DNA of 64,000 nt from NCBI GenBank assembly GCA_964402505.1, contig CAYOCP010000022.1, positions 13,451-77,450 of the forward strand, given 5' to 3'. Position numbers and translations under genes: made by a program. Below the pieces are notes generated by a model that worked only from the letters and a program-made list of their open reading frames with translations, was not told the DNA's origin and searched no databases. Source of the stretch: SLRI01 sp964402505 (GTDB lineage Bacteria > Pseudomonadota > Alphaproteobacteria > Geminicoccales > Geminicoccaceae). Positions within the stretch are counted from its first letter, which is position 1, and the number at the start of each line of letters is the position of its first letter. This document shows positions 1 to 8,313 of this stretch, one piece after another.

Positions 1-2
1 GC

Positions 3-1232
3 CTCGACGCCCAGCGCGAGGCTTGTGAGGCCTATATCGCCAGCCAGAAGGCCGAAGGCTGGGTGCTCATCCCCGAGCCCTATGACGACGGCGGCTTCTC
101 AGGCGGCACACTCGACCGGCCGGCGCTGAAGCGCCTGCTCGCCGACACCGAGGACGGCCGAATCGACGTGGTCGTCGTCTACAAGATCGACCGGCTCAGC
201 CGCTCGCTGATGGATTTCGCCAAGCTGGTCGAGGTGTTCGATCGCGGCGGCGTCACCTTCGTCAGCGTGACCCAGTCGTTCAACACCACGACGTCCATGG
301 GGCGGCTTACGCTCAACATCCTGCTCAGCTTCGCCCAGTTCGAGCGGGAGGTGATCGGCGAGCGCATCCGGGACAAGATCGCCGCCTCGCGCAAACGCGG
401 CATGTGGATGGGCGGCTTCGTGCCGCTCGGCTACGAGGTCAGGGACCGCAAGCTGGTGATCAATGAGGCTGAGGCTGCGACGGTGCGGATGATCTTCGAG
501 CGCTTCGTCGAGGTGGGTTCGGCGACGGCGTTGGCCCGGACGCTCGCCGCCGAGGGTGTGCGGACGCGGCGCGGTCGGCTCGTCGACAAGGGGTTTCTCT
601 ACAAGCTGATCAACAACCGGGTTTATATCGGTGACGCCGTGCACAAGGGCACGGCCTATCCCGGCGAGCACGAAGCCATCATCACGCGCGCCTTGTGGGA
701 CAAGGTGCACGGAATCCTGCGCGAGAGCCCGAGGATGCGCGCGGGCCGGACACGGGCCGCGACCCCGGCTCTTCTGAAGGGCCTCATCTTCGGGCCGACC
801 GGCTGCGCCATGACGCCGACGCACACGCGGCGCGGCGACAAGCTCTACCGCTACTACGTCAGTCAGTCCGTTCTGAAACGCGGCGCGGATGCCTGCCCGG
901 TGGGGCGCGTACCCGCCGCCGAGATCGAGGGCGCCGTGGTCGACCAGCTGCGCGGCCTCCTTCGCACCCCGGAGGTGATCGTCGGCACATGGCGATCGGC
1001 ACGACCCGAGATCGATGGTCTGTCCGAGGCTGAGGTCAGGGAAGCCTTGGAAGGGCTGGACCCCCTGTGGGACGAGCTGTTCCCGGCCGAGCAGGCGCGC
1101 GTCGTCCAGCTGCTGGTCGAGCGCGTCGAGGTTGGACAGGAGGGCGTGGACATCCGCCTCCGTATCGATGGGCTGGCCCGTCTGGTTCATGAGCTTGGCG
1201 GCATGGCCGACGATCCGCGGAGGGCAGCATGA
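3..1232 (+). CDS. Large serine recombinase, 5' end cut by window edge
   Basis: Site-specific DNA recombinase of the large serine type, which cuts and rejoins att sites through a 5' phosphoserine. The open frame runs in from the window start (codons LDAQREACEAYIASQKAEGW precede the first possible GTG at 63), so the N-terminus with the catalytic Ser lies outside. Visible parts: the end of the resolvase fold with YKIDRLSRSL and the QFEREVIGERIRDK helix, then a recombinase domain (GMWMGGFVPLGYEV, with INNRVYIGDAVHKG further on). A zinc-ribbon-like part follows that keeps only single Cys residues (GPTGCAM, DACPVG), so the ribbon is degenerate. The stop overlaps the next start (ATGA). Such enzymes mobilise integrative elements, so this gene probably belongs to the mobile unit that carries the defence cassette to its right. 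The family call is secure; the link to that cassette is inferred. Confidence 0.93.
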   Translation, partial: LDAQREACEAYIASQKAEGWVLIPEPYDDGGFSGGTLDRPALKRLLADTEDGRIDVVVVYKIDRLSRSLMDFAKLVEVFDRGGVTFVSVTQSFNTTTSMGRLTLNILLSFAQFEREVIGERIRDKIAASRKRGMWMGGFVPLGYEVRDRKLVINEAEAATVRMIFERFVEVGSATALARTLAAEGVRTRRGRLVDKGFLYKLINNRVYIGDAVHKGTAYPGEHEAIITRALWDKVHGILRESPRMRAGRTRAATPALLKGLIFGPTGCAMTPTHTRRGDKLYRYYVSQSVLKRGADACPVGRVPAAEIEGAVVDQLRGLLRTPEVIVGTWRSARPEIDGLSEAEVREALEGLDPLWDELFPAEQARVVQLLVERVEVGQEGVDIRLRIDGLARLVHELGGMADDPRRAA

Positions 1233-1636
1233 GAGCCGGTGACGCCACCACCGATCACGGGCGCACGCTGACGGTCCGTGTTCCCCTGACTGTCCGGAAG
1301 CGCGGCGGGCGCAAGCAGGTGGTGATGCCCGAGGGAGCCTGTTGGGGCCAGCCCCGCCCGCGCGTCGACAACACCATGGTCAAGGCGATCGCCCGGGCCC
1401 ACCGTTGGAAGCGCCTCATGGAGAGCGGCCGATTCGCCTCGGTGACGGAGCTGGCCGAAGCGGAGAAGATCAACCAGTCCTACCTGTGCCGGGTCCTGCG
1501 CCTGACCCTGCTGGCCCCGGACATCGTGGAGATGATTCTCGACGGAAGGCAGCCAGTTGGCCTTCAGATGGACGCCCTGCTGAGGCCCTTCCCCAGCGAG
1601 TGGATGGCACAGCGGCAGCACATCCTCGACCGATAA
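1229..1636 (+). CDS. Small HTH protein coupled to the recombinase
   Basis: A 135-residue protein of unknown function whose ATG overlaps the recombinase stop (ATGA), so the two are translationally coupled. Residues about 68-100 (VTELAEAEKINQSYLCRVLR) look like a helix-turn-helix in which the second helix reads INQSYLCRVLRLTLL. The N-terminus is basic and has a VRVPLTVRKRGGRKQV strand-like stretch. I know the pattern of a small HTH protein following a large serine recombinase on alphaproteobacterial mobile elements, but I cannot name this family. It may be a recombination directionality factor or a repressor of the recombinase. Either role is inference from position and the HTH. Confidence 0.7.
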   Translation: MRAGDATTDHGRTLTVRVPLTVRKRGGRKQVVMPEGACWGQPRPRVDNTMVKAIARAHRWKRLMESGRFASVTELAEAEKINQSYLCRVLRLTLLAPDIVEMILDGRQPVGLQMDALLRPFPSEWMAQRQHILDR

Positions 1637-1718
1637 TTGCCTCCTCGAAGCCACTTTCTCTGGCGCCTCTCGGCAATGTCTGGCATCCTTTGCCATCGAT
1701 TCCATGAGGGGCCGGTCC

Positions 1719-1967
1719 ATGCCGGACGAGATTCTGACGCTGCCGGAGGTGGCCCAATTGCTCAAGGTCGCCGAAAAGACCGTCTACACGATGGCCCAAC
1801 GCGGGGAGATCCCGGCGTTCAAGGTGCGTGGGCAATGGCGATTCAAGCGCCTGGACCTCGACCAATGGATTGAGCATCAGAAGGCCTCTCATCACGACAG
1901 TCCGATACCCTCGCCATCTGACTCGGGCGACGCCTCCAAGAAGCGACGGAGGCCTGATGATCACTGA
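1719..1967 (+). CDS. Excisionase-family HTH protein (HTH_17)
   Basis: An 82-residue DNA-binding protein. Residues 5-55 match the MerR/excisionase-type HTH_17 fold: LTLPEVAQLLKVAEKTVYTM, then a wing with the typical GEIPAFKVRGQWRFKRLDLD ending. The C-terminal 25 residues are polar and basic (KKRRRPDD). I start at ATG 1719 because GAGGGG lies about seven bases upstream; an in-frame ATG at 1704 would add five residues. Its last 11 bases overlap the start of the SNF2 gene, so it is the first gene of the defence operon rather than a partner of the recombinase. It could be the operon's regulator or a DNA-recognition subunit; the sequence does not decide. Proteins of this fold lead several known defence operons. 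Confidence 0.85.
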   Translation: MPDEILTLPEVAQLLKVAEKTVYTMAQRGEIPAFKVRGQWRFKRLDLDQWIEHQKASHHDSPIPSPSDSGDASKKRRRPDDH

Positions 1968-4818
1968 TTATCACGCGAAATATTTCGCGCACGAACTGAC
2001 CAAAAGATGCGCTCCGGACAGCGTCGAGAAGCTTGCAGGGGCCGTTGCCGGTGCGCAGGTTGATCTCAATCCGCATCAGGTGGACGCAGCCCTCTTCGCG
2101 TTCTCATCTCCTCTCTCCAAAGGCGCATTGCTCGCTGATGAAGTGGGGCTCGGAAAAACGATCGAGGCTGGCCTCGTCATCTCTCAGAGGTGGGCAGAGC
2201 GTAAGCGCCGGATCCTGATCATCACGCCCTCCAATCTGCGCAAGCAATGGCATCAGGAACTCAGCGAGAAATTTTTCCTGCCGTGCCTGATCCTCGAATC
2301 TCGCTCGTATAATGAGGCCATCAAAGCCGGATCATTCCGCCCTTTCGATGCGGCCGACTCGATCGTCATTTGCTCGTACCAGTTTGCCCGGAACAAGGCT
2401 GCAGACGTCCATGCCATGCCGTGGGATCTTGTAGTGATCGACGAAGCCCACAGGCTGAGGAACGTCTACAAGCCGTCGAATGTAATCGCGAACACGCTCA
2501 AGCGAGCGCTGGAGCACAAGCAGAAACTGCTTCTGACCGCGACGCCCCTTCAGAACACTCTCCTTGAACTCTACGGCCTCGTGAGTTTTATCGATGAGCA
2601 TACGTTTGGGGATCTGAAGAGCTTTCGGGAACAGTTCGCCAACCTCAGTCGAGAACGGACGTTCCACGTCCTTCGTGAGCGGCTGAAACCGATTTGTCAT
2701 CGCACATTGCGCCGGCAGGTGACCGCCTACATTCCCTACACGCGCCGTTTACCGATCGTCGAGGAATTTACCCCTGCCGAAGGCGAGGATCGGCTGTATC
2801 AGCTGGTCTCGGATTACCTTAGACGCGACAACCTTCAGGCTTTGCCGTCGGGTCAGCGGTCTCTGATGACGTTGGTCCTGCGCAAATTGCTCGCGTCTTC
2901 AACGTTCGCTATCGCGGGCGCTCTATCGTCAATTTCTGCCCGATTGCAGGAAAAGTTGCGCAAGCACGAGGCCGCGACTTCCCTCGAAGACGACCTCGGT
3001 GAGGATTACGAGGCGCTCGACGCCACGGCGGAGGAATGGACGGACGAGGAAGAGCTCGAACCCCTGACAGACGCAGACCGCAAGGCGATCGAAGCGGAAA
3101 TTGCCGACCTCGACGAGTTCGCCAGGCTCGCCACATCCATCGAGCACAATGCCAAGGGCCTCGCGTTGCTGAAGGCGCTGGGCGTCGCCTTCGCAAAAGC
3201 TGAAGAGCTTGGGGCGGCGCAGAAAGCCATCATCTTCACGGAATCGCGCCGCACTCAAGCCTATCTGCTGCGGGTCCTGGCAGATAGCCCGTATGCGGAC
3301 GGTATCGTCCTCTTCAACGGCACGAACACCGATCAGCGCTCCAGAGAGATATACGCGCGCTGGATCGAGAGACATAAGGGTTCCGACCGGGTCACCGGAT
3401 CGCGAACGGCCGACATGCGGTCCGCCCTCGTGGATTATTTCCGCGAGGAGGGTCGGATCATGATCGCGACTGAAGCCGGCGCCGAGGGCATCAACCTGCA
3501 GTTCTGCTCGCTGGTCGTGAACTATGACTTGCCATGGAATCCGCAACGGGTGGAGCAGCGAATTGGTCGCTGTCACCGCTATGGTCAGAAGCACGACGTC
3601 GTGGTGGTGAATTTCATCAACCGCCGAAACGAGGCCGATCAGCGCGTCTATCAGCTCCTGTCGGAGAAGTTCAGATTGTTCGAAGGCGTGTTCGGTGCCA
3701 GCGATGAGGTTTTGGGCGCCATTGAGTCAGGCGTCGACTTCGAAAAGCGTATTGCCGCCATCTATCAGCAGTGCCGCCAGACTGATGAGATCCGGACCGC
3801 CTTCGATCAGCTGCAGCTGGAACTCAGCCTCGAAATCAATGAGGCGATGAGCCAGACGAGGCAGAAGCTCCTGGAGAACTTCGACGACGAGGTTCGCGAG
3901 AAGCTGAAGGTGCGTGACGAGGATGCGAAGGTCTACCTGGACCGCTTCGAGCAGTTGCTGATGCGTGTGACCAGCCACGAGCTTAACGGCGTGGCAGACT
4001 TCCACAACACGTCCTCGTTCACGCTCGCCGAGCGACCGCCATGGGCAAACGGCAAGGAAATCCCACTCGGCCTTTATGAACTGCCGCGCCGTTCCGGCGA
4101 GGCGCACCTCTACCGGGTCAATCATCCGCTTGGTTCAGCCGTGGTGGCGCGGGCACAGAGCCGCGACTTGCCGCCTGCCGAGATCACGTTCGATTACTCC
4201 AACCACTCCGGCAAGATTAGCATACTGGAACCTTTCAGCGCCCAGGCTGGATGGCTCAAGGCGTGCGTACTTACGATCGAGGCCCTCGATCAAGCCGAAG
4301 ATCACATCCTTTTGGCCGCCGAGACAGACGATGGAGAAGGCTTGAGCGCAGAAGCATGCGAGCGCCTCCTCACTCTCAATGGGCACAACAAAGCGCCGAT
4401 CGACGTTCCTGCAGACCCGATCACGCGACTGGACGCCACGGTCCGCGAGCAGCAGCGCTTAATCCAGCGCGCCGTCTCGGAGCGGAATGCACGCTTCTTC
4501 GAGCTGGAAGCGGACAAGCTCGACGGCTGGGCCGACGACCTCAAGGTGGGCCTGGAGCGGGAGATCAAGGAGATCGATCGGCAGATCAAGGAGGCGCGAC
4601 GGGCCGCGACCGCGGCCCTGACTCTGGAAGAAAAGCTGACCGGCCAGAAGCAGATCAAGTCACTTGAAGCGCTTCGCAATCAGAAGCGCCGGTCGCTGTT
4701 TGACGCGCAGGACGAGATCGACAAGCAGCGATCCGAACTCATCGCCCAGATCGAGGGAAAGTTGGAGCAGAAGGTCGATCTCGCTCCGCTTTTCACGATT
4801 CGCTGGCGCCTTCACTGA
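1957..4818 (+). CDS. SNF2-family helicase, DrmD-like
   Basis: A 953-residue ATP-dependent DNA translocase. Start chosen at ATG 1957 (MITDYHAKYF), which overlaps the HTH gene by 11 bases; codons further upstream only shadow that gene. Motif I is LADEVGLGKTIEAG (about residues 59-72), the DEAH box is VVIDEAHRLR (near 162-165) and motif III is LLLTATPLQN. The C-terminal RecA lobe carries FTESRRTQAYLLRVL, motif V (IATEAGAEGINLQ) and motif VI (QRIGRCHRYGQ, about 537-547). From about residue 830 the protein is charged and heptad-like (KEIDRQIKEARRAATAALTL), so a coiled coil is likely. The layout resembles DrmD of class 1 DISARM and other SNF2/HepA-type defence helicases, but no DrmA, DrmB or DrmC lies nearby. 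It probably scans or remodels foreign DNA for the nucleases downstream (inference). Confidence 0.93.
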   Translation: MITDYHAKYFAHELTKRCAPDSVEKLAGAVAGAQVDLNPHQVDAALFAFSSPLSKGALLADEVGLGKTIEAGLVISQRWAERKRRILIITPSNLRKQWHQELSEKFFLPCLILESRSYNEAIKAGSFRPFDAADSIVICSYQFARNKAADVHAMPWDLVVIDEAHRLRNVYKPSNVIANTLKRALEHKQKLLLTATPLQNTLLELYGLVSFIDEHTFGDLKSFREQFANLSRERTFHVLRERLKPICHRTLRRQVTAYIPYTRRLPIVEEFTPAEGEDRLYQLVSDYLRRDNLQALPSGQRSLMTLVLRKLLASSTFAIAGALSSISARLQEKLRKHEAATSLEDDLGEDYEALDATAEEWTDEEELEPLTDADRKAIEAEIADLDEFARLATSIEHNAKGLALLKALGVAFAKAEELGAAQKAIIFTESRRTQAYLLRVLADSPYADGIVLFNGTNTDQRSREIYARWIERHKGSDRVTGSRTADMRSALVDYFREEGRIMIATEAGAEGINLQFCSLVVNYDLPWNPQRVEQRIGRCHRYGQKHDVVVVNFINRRNEADQRVYQLLSEKFRLFEGVFGASDEVLGAIESGVDFEKRIAAIYQQCRQTDEIRTAFDQLQLELSLEINEAMSQTRQKLLENFDDEVREKLKVRDEDAKVYLDRFEQLLMRVTSHELNGVADFHNTSSFTLAERPPWANGKEIPLGLYELPRRSGEAHLYRVNHPLGSAVVARAQSRDLPPAEITFDYSNHSGKISILEPFSAQAGWLKACVLTIEALDQAEDHILLAAETDDGEGLSAEACERLLTLNGHNKAPIDVPADPITRLDATVREQQRLIQRAVSERNARFFELEADKLDGWADDLKVGLEREIKEIDRQIKEARRAATAALTLEEKLTGQKQIKSLEALRNQKRRSLFDAQDEIDKQRSELIAQIEGKLEQKVDLAPLFTIRWRLH

Positions 4819-4834
4819 CGGAGAGATGCAGACC

Positions 4835-6637
4835 ATGGCTCCGCTCAGTGCAGATTATATGGCTCTTCTGGAAACAGCCTTCACACGGGATTTCGTGCCG
4901 CATCTCCCCCCTTTGCAGGATCAGACAAAGCCGGCCGATCAGCAGGCAAAGAAGAACTTATCGCGCGCCTTCAGCGCGTTCGCGCTTCATAAGCTGTGCG
5001 AAATTTCTCCGAAGGATGCTGCAGCGGCTGTCGTCGATGATTTCGACGATTTCGGCATCGACGCGATTTACTACCAGGGCAGTTCGGAAACACTTTTCCT
5101 TGTCCAAGGCAAATTGAAGGCCTCGGAAACCTTCAGCCAGGACGAGGCCAATGCGTTTTGCCAGGGTGCGAGACGGCTCATCAAGCAGGATTTTACCGGC
5201 TTCAACGGGCACGTCACGAACAGGCAGGCCGAGATCGAGGGGGCGCTGGAGGCCTGCTCGCATATTCAACTGGTCATCGCCCATACCGGCGCCGGGATCA
5301 GCAACCACGCCGAAACTGCGATCAACGACCTCCTGAACGACGAAGATCACGGCGAGGAGCGCCTAAAAAAGGCGGCCGTCGACTATGGCTCGGACCGGGT
5401 TGCGGCGGATCTCCAGGCCGGTCAGGCTTATCCGCGGGTGGACGCAAATCTGACGTTGCACGATTGGGCGTCCTCCATGGTCCCCCGCAAGACCTACTTC
5501 GGCATGGTGAAGGTCGCCGATCTGGTCGGCCTGCACGATAAGCACGGCAAGGCGCTCTATGCCAAGAACATCAGGGTGTTTCTTGGTCAGACCACGGAGG
5601 TGAACCGCTCAATCCGGGAAACGCTCGCGACCAATCCCGGCGACTTCATGTACCTGAACAACGGCGTGACCGCCCTGTGCGAGCAGATCGACCCGAAGAA
5701 CGGCACCCGAGACAAGAAGAAGTTCAAGGTGACAGGTCTCTCCGTGATCAACGGCGCACAAACCATCGCGTCATCGGCTCGCTATGCGGCGCAAAACAAA
5801 ACGGCCGACATCTCAGCCGCCTCTGTCCTGGTCACGCTGATCAAATCTGATTCCGACGAGGCGTTCGGTAAAGCCGTCACCCGGGCTCGCAACCACCAGA
5901 ATCCCGTTCTCCTCGCCAATTTCGCGGCCCTGGACGATCAGCAGGAACGGCTGCGGCGTGAACTCGCCTATCTCGATATCCACTACGCCTACAAGGCGGA
6001 GGGGCCCGATAATGCGCAGGACCCGAAGCGCATCCGCATCGACGAGGCGGCGCAGGCGTTGGCGCTTCTCCAGCCGGACCCTCGATATGTCGTTTGGCTG
6101 AAGAAGGAGCCGGCCCAGCTTCTCGATACCGAGTCCGCCGCATACCAGAACCTCTTCAACGCGAAGCTCACGGGTATCGAACTGGCGAACGCCGTGCGGG
6201 CGTTGCGCTACATCCAATCCAGGATGCTTGCGGAGGCCAAAGCGGCCAACGGCCCGGAACGGCTCACCTACAAGCATGGGGGATATGGCCTCGGGTTCGT
6301 CCTGGTAAAGCGCATCAGACAGGCGATTGCCGGGCCTGCGCTCATCGACGAGGCGAAGCTGAAGACCGAGCTAGGCGCGGCGTTCGATCTTGCCCGTCAG
6401 ACGCTATGGGGCGCAGTCCAGCCGAAGACGGCACTCAAGGGGCCCCTGGCAATCTTCCGCAATCAGACAGACGCCATTCCCCTGCTTCGCGATGTCATGA
6501 TCGACCACTACGGCTTGGGCGCTGATCCTGCGATCGCGCCCCTTAAGGCCAAGGTGGTCTTGACAGATCCATACCCTCAAAAAGCCCTTTTCGACTTTCT
6601 GTCGGCGAAGGCGCCGCAGATCGGGAATATCACATGA
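4835..6637 (+). CDS. AIPR-family abortive infection protein
   Basis: A 600-residue member of the AIPR family (abortive phage infection). Diagnostic stretches are YLNNGVTALCEQ (about residues 273-284) and GLSVINGAQTIASSA (from 301). The N-terminal part carries GIDAIYYQ with D76, followed by FLVQGKLK with Q91 and K93. That is the D...QxK arrangement of PD-(D/E)XK/Mrr-like nucleases often seen at the front of AIPR proteins. Start: ATG 4835 has GGAGAG about 8-10 bases upstream; ATG 4826 is in frame but too close to it. It begins 16 bases after the SNF2 stop and overlaps the methyltransferase start (ATGA), so it sits inside the operon. AIPR genes also occur in mzaABCDE-type systems and beside restriction-modification genes. 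Nuclease activity is predicted, not shown. Confidence 0.9.
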   Translation: MAPLSADYMALLETAFTRDFVPHLPPLQDQTKPADQQAKKNLSRAFSAFALHKLCEISPKDAAAAVVDDFDDFGIDAIYYQGSSETLFLVQGKLKASETFSQDEANAFCQGARRLIKQDFTGFNGHVTNRQAEIEGALEACSHIQLVIAHTGAGISNHAETAINDLLNDEDHGEERLKKAAVDYGSDRVAADLQAGQAYPRVDANLTLHDWASSMVPRKTYFGMVKVADLVGLHDKHGKALYAKNIRVFLGQTTEVNRSIRETLATNPGDFMYLNNGVTALCEQIDPKNGTRDKKKFKVTGLSVINGAQTIASSARYAAQNKTADISAASVLVTLIKSDSDEAFGKAVTRARNHQNPVLLANFAALDDQQERLRRELAYLDIHYAYKAEGPDNAQDPKRIRIDEAAQALALLQPDPRYVVWLKKEPAQLLDTESAAYQNLFNAKLTGIELANAVRALRYIQSRMLAEAKAANGPERLTYKHGGYGLGFVLVKRIRQAIAGPALIDEAKLKTELGAAFDLARQTLWGAVQPKTALKGPLAIFRNQTDAIPLLRDVMIDHYGLGADPAIAPLKAKVVLTDPYPQKALFDFLSAKAPQIGNIT

Positions 6638-8313
6638 GCAAGAAACAAAAACTTGAATTGACATGGGTCGGCAAGGAAAACCGGCCGCGGCTGGAGCCGC
6701 GCATCCTGCTCGAAGATCCCGAGAAATCCTACCATGCCGCGCACCGCGTCGGTGAGGATGACATCTTCGATAACCGGCTGATCTATGGCGACAACCTGCT
6801 CGCGCTGAAGGCGCTGGAGCAGGAGTTCGCCGGCAAGGTGAAGTGCGTCTTCATCGACCCGCCATATAATACGGGGAGCGCGTTCACTCATTACGATGAT
6901 GGTTTGGAGCATTCGATCTGGCTTGGCCTGATGCGAGATCGGCTGGAAATTCTCCGCCGACTGATTTCGGAAGATGGCACCGTTTGGATAACTATCGATG
7001 ATAATGAAGCGCACTACTTGAAGGTTGTATGCGACGAGATATTTGGTCGTTCAAATTTTGTCGCTAATGCCGTTTGGCAAAAAAAATACTCCAAGCAGAA
7101 CGACGCAAAGTGGTTAAGTATAAGCCACGACCATATATTGATCTATGCGAAATCAAAAGACAGGTGGTCTCCGAACCCTGTTGAGAGAACGCAAGATCAA
7201 CTGAAAGGCTACAAGAACCTCGATAACGATCCCCGTGGGCCGTGGCAATCAGTTGTTTATACCTGCGCCAAAACGCGCGCAGAGCGACCAAATCTTTACT
7301 ACGGAATCAAGCACCCTAGAACTGGTGCGATTGTTTTCCCGAGCGAAACCAGGGTTTGGGGATATGATGAAAAGCGCCACGAGGAGCATGTGCGAGAGGG
7401 ATTGATCTGGTGGGGAGTTAACCAAGAGAAAGATAAGCCAAGACTCAAGTCTTTCTTGCATAAAGTCGGCACTGGCCTTGTTCCGGATACTCTTTGGCTC
7501 CGAGAAGACTCTGGGGACAATCAAGACGCCAAGCGAGAAATGCTCGCGCTTGATTCTCAGGATGTGTTTCCTACGCCCAAGCCTGAGCGGTTATTGCGAA
7601 AAGTTTTGCAAATTGCTACCAATCCCGGCGATCTCGTTCTCGACTCCTTCGCCGGCTCCGGCACAACCGGCGCTGTCGCCCACAAGATGGGGCGTCGATG
7701 GATCATGGTGGAGCTGGGCGAGCACTGCCATACCCACATCATCCCGCGACTGAAGAAGGTCATCGACGGCGACGACAAGGGCGGCATCACCGAGGCCGTC
7801 GGGTGGCAGGGCGGCGGCGGCTTCCGCTACTTCAGGCTAGCGCCATCGCTGCTAGAAACCGACAAATGGGGCCGCGAGGTCATCAGCAAGGCCTACAATG
7901 CCGAGATGCTGGCCGAAGCCCTGTGCAAGCTGGAGGGCTTCACCTATGCGCCGAGCGACGCCGTTTACTGGCAACAGGGGCATTCGACCGAGCGTGACTT
8001 CATCTATGTCACGACCCAGACCCTCGGCCCCGAGCAGCTCCAGCAGTTGAGCGAGGAGGTCGGGCCGGATCAGACGCTCCTCGTCCTGTGCTCGGCTTTC
8101 CGCGGCAACGTCGATCGCTGGCCCAACCTGACCGTCAAGAAGATTCCCAACCACATTCGCGCGCGCTGCGAGTGGGGGCATGACGATTACAGCCTGAACG
8201 TCGAGAACCTGCCGAAGGCGCCGCCAAAGCCCGCGGCCGACGAGAGTGCGCCGAGCATGGTGAAATCGAAGCAGCCCGACCTGTTCGGCGCGAATAAGGG
8301 GGGCAGCAAATGA
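6634..8313 (+). CDS. Type III-like DNA adenine methyltransferase (Mod)
   Basis: A 559-residue beta-class N6-adenine/N4-cytosine DNA methyltransferase. Motif IV is IDPPYNTG (D75-P-P-Y78) and the AdoMet-binding motif I, FAGSGTTGAVAHKMG, comes later (from F339), as in type III Mod and related beta-class enzymes. The target-recognition region lies between them, about residues 130-320. The C-terminal 190 residues hold a DUF/Mod-type tail (WQGGGGFRYFRLAPSLL). Both gene ends overlap neighbours by ATGA, joining AIPR and Res. The stretch coding for the target-recognition region is much AT-richer than either flank: by my count 38 % GC in 7081-7140. It should methylate host sites to protect them from the Res subunit (family knowledge). 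Confidence 0.95.
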   Translation: MSKKQKLELTWVGKENRPRLEPRILLEDPEKSYHAAHRVGEDDIFDNRLIYGDNLLALKALEQEFAGKVKCVFIDPPYNTGSAFTHYDDGLEHSIWLGLMRDRLEILRRLISEDGTVWITIDDNEAHYLKVVCDEIFGRSNFVANAVWQKKYSKQNDAKWLSISHDHILIYAKSKDRWSPNPVERTQDQLKGYKNLDNDPRGPWQSVVYTCAKTRAERPNLYYGIKHPRTGAIVFPSETRVWGYDEKRHEEHVREGLIWWGVNQEKDKPRLKSFLHKVGTGLVPDTLWLREDSGDNQDAKREMLALDSQDVFPTPKPERLLRKVLQIATNPGDLVLDSFAGSGTTGAVAHKMGRRWIMVELGEHCHTHIIPRLKKVIDGDDKGGITEAVGWQGGGGFRYFRLAPSLLETDKWGREVISKAYNAEMLAEALCKLEGFTYAPSDAVYWQQGHSTERDFIYVTTQTLGPEQLQQLSEEVGPDQTLLVLCSAFRGNVDRWPNLTVKKIPNHIRARCEWGHDDYSLNVENLPKAPPKPAADESAPSMVKSKQPDLFGANKGGSK

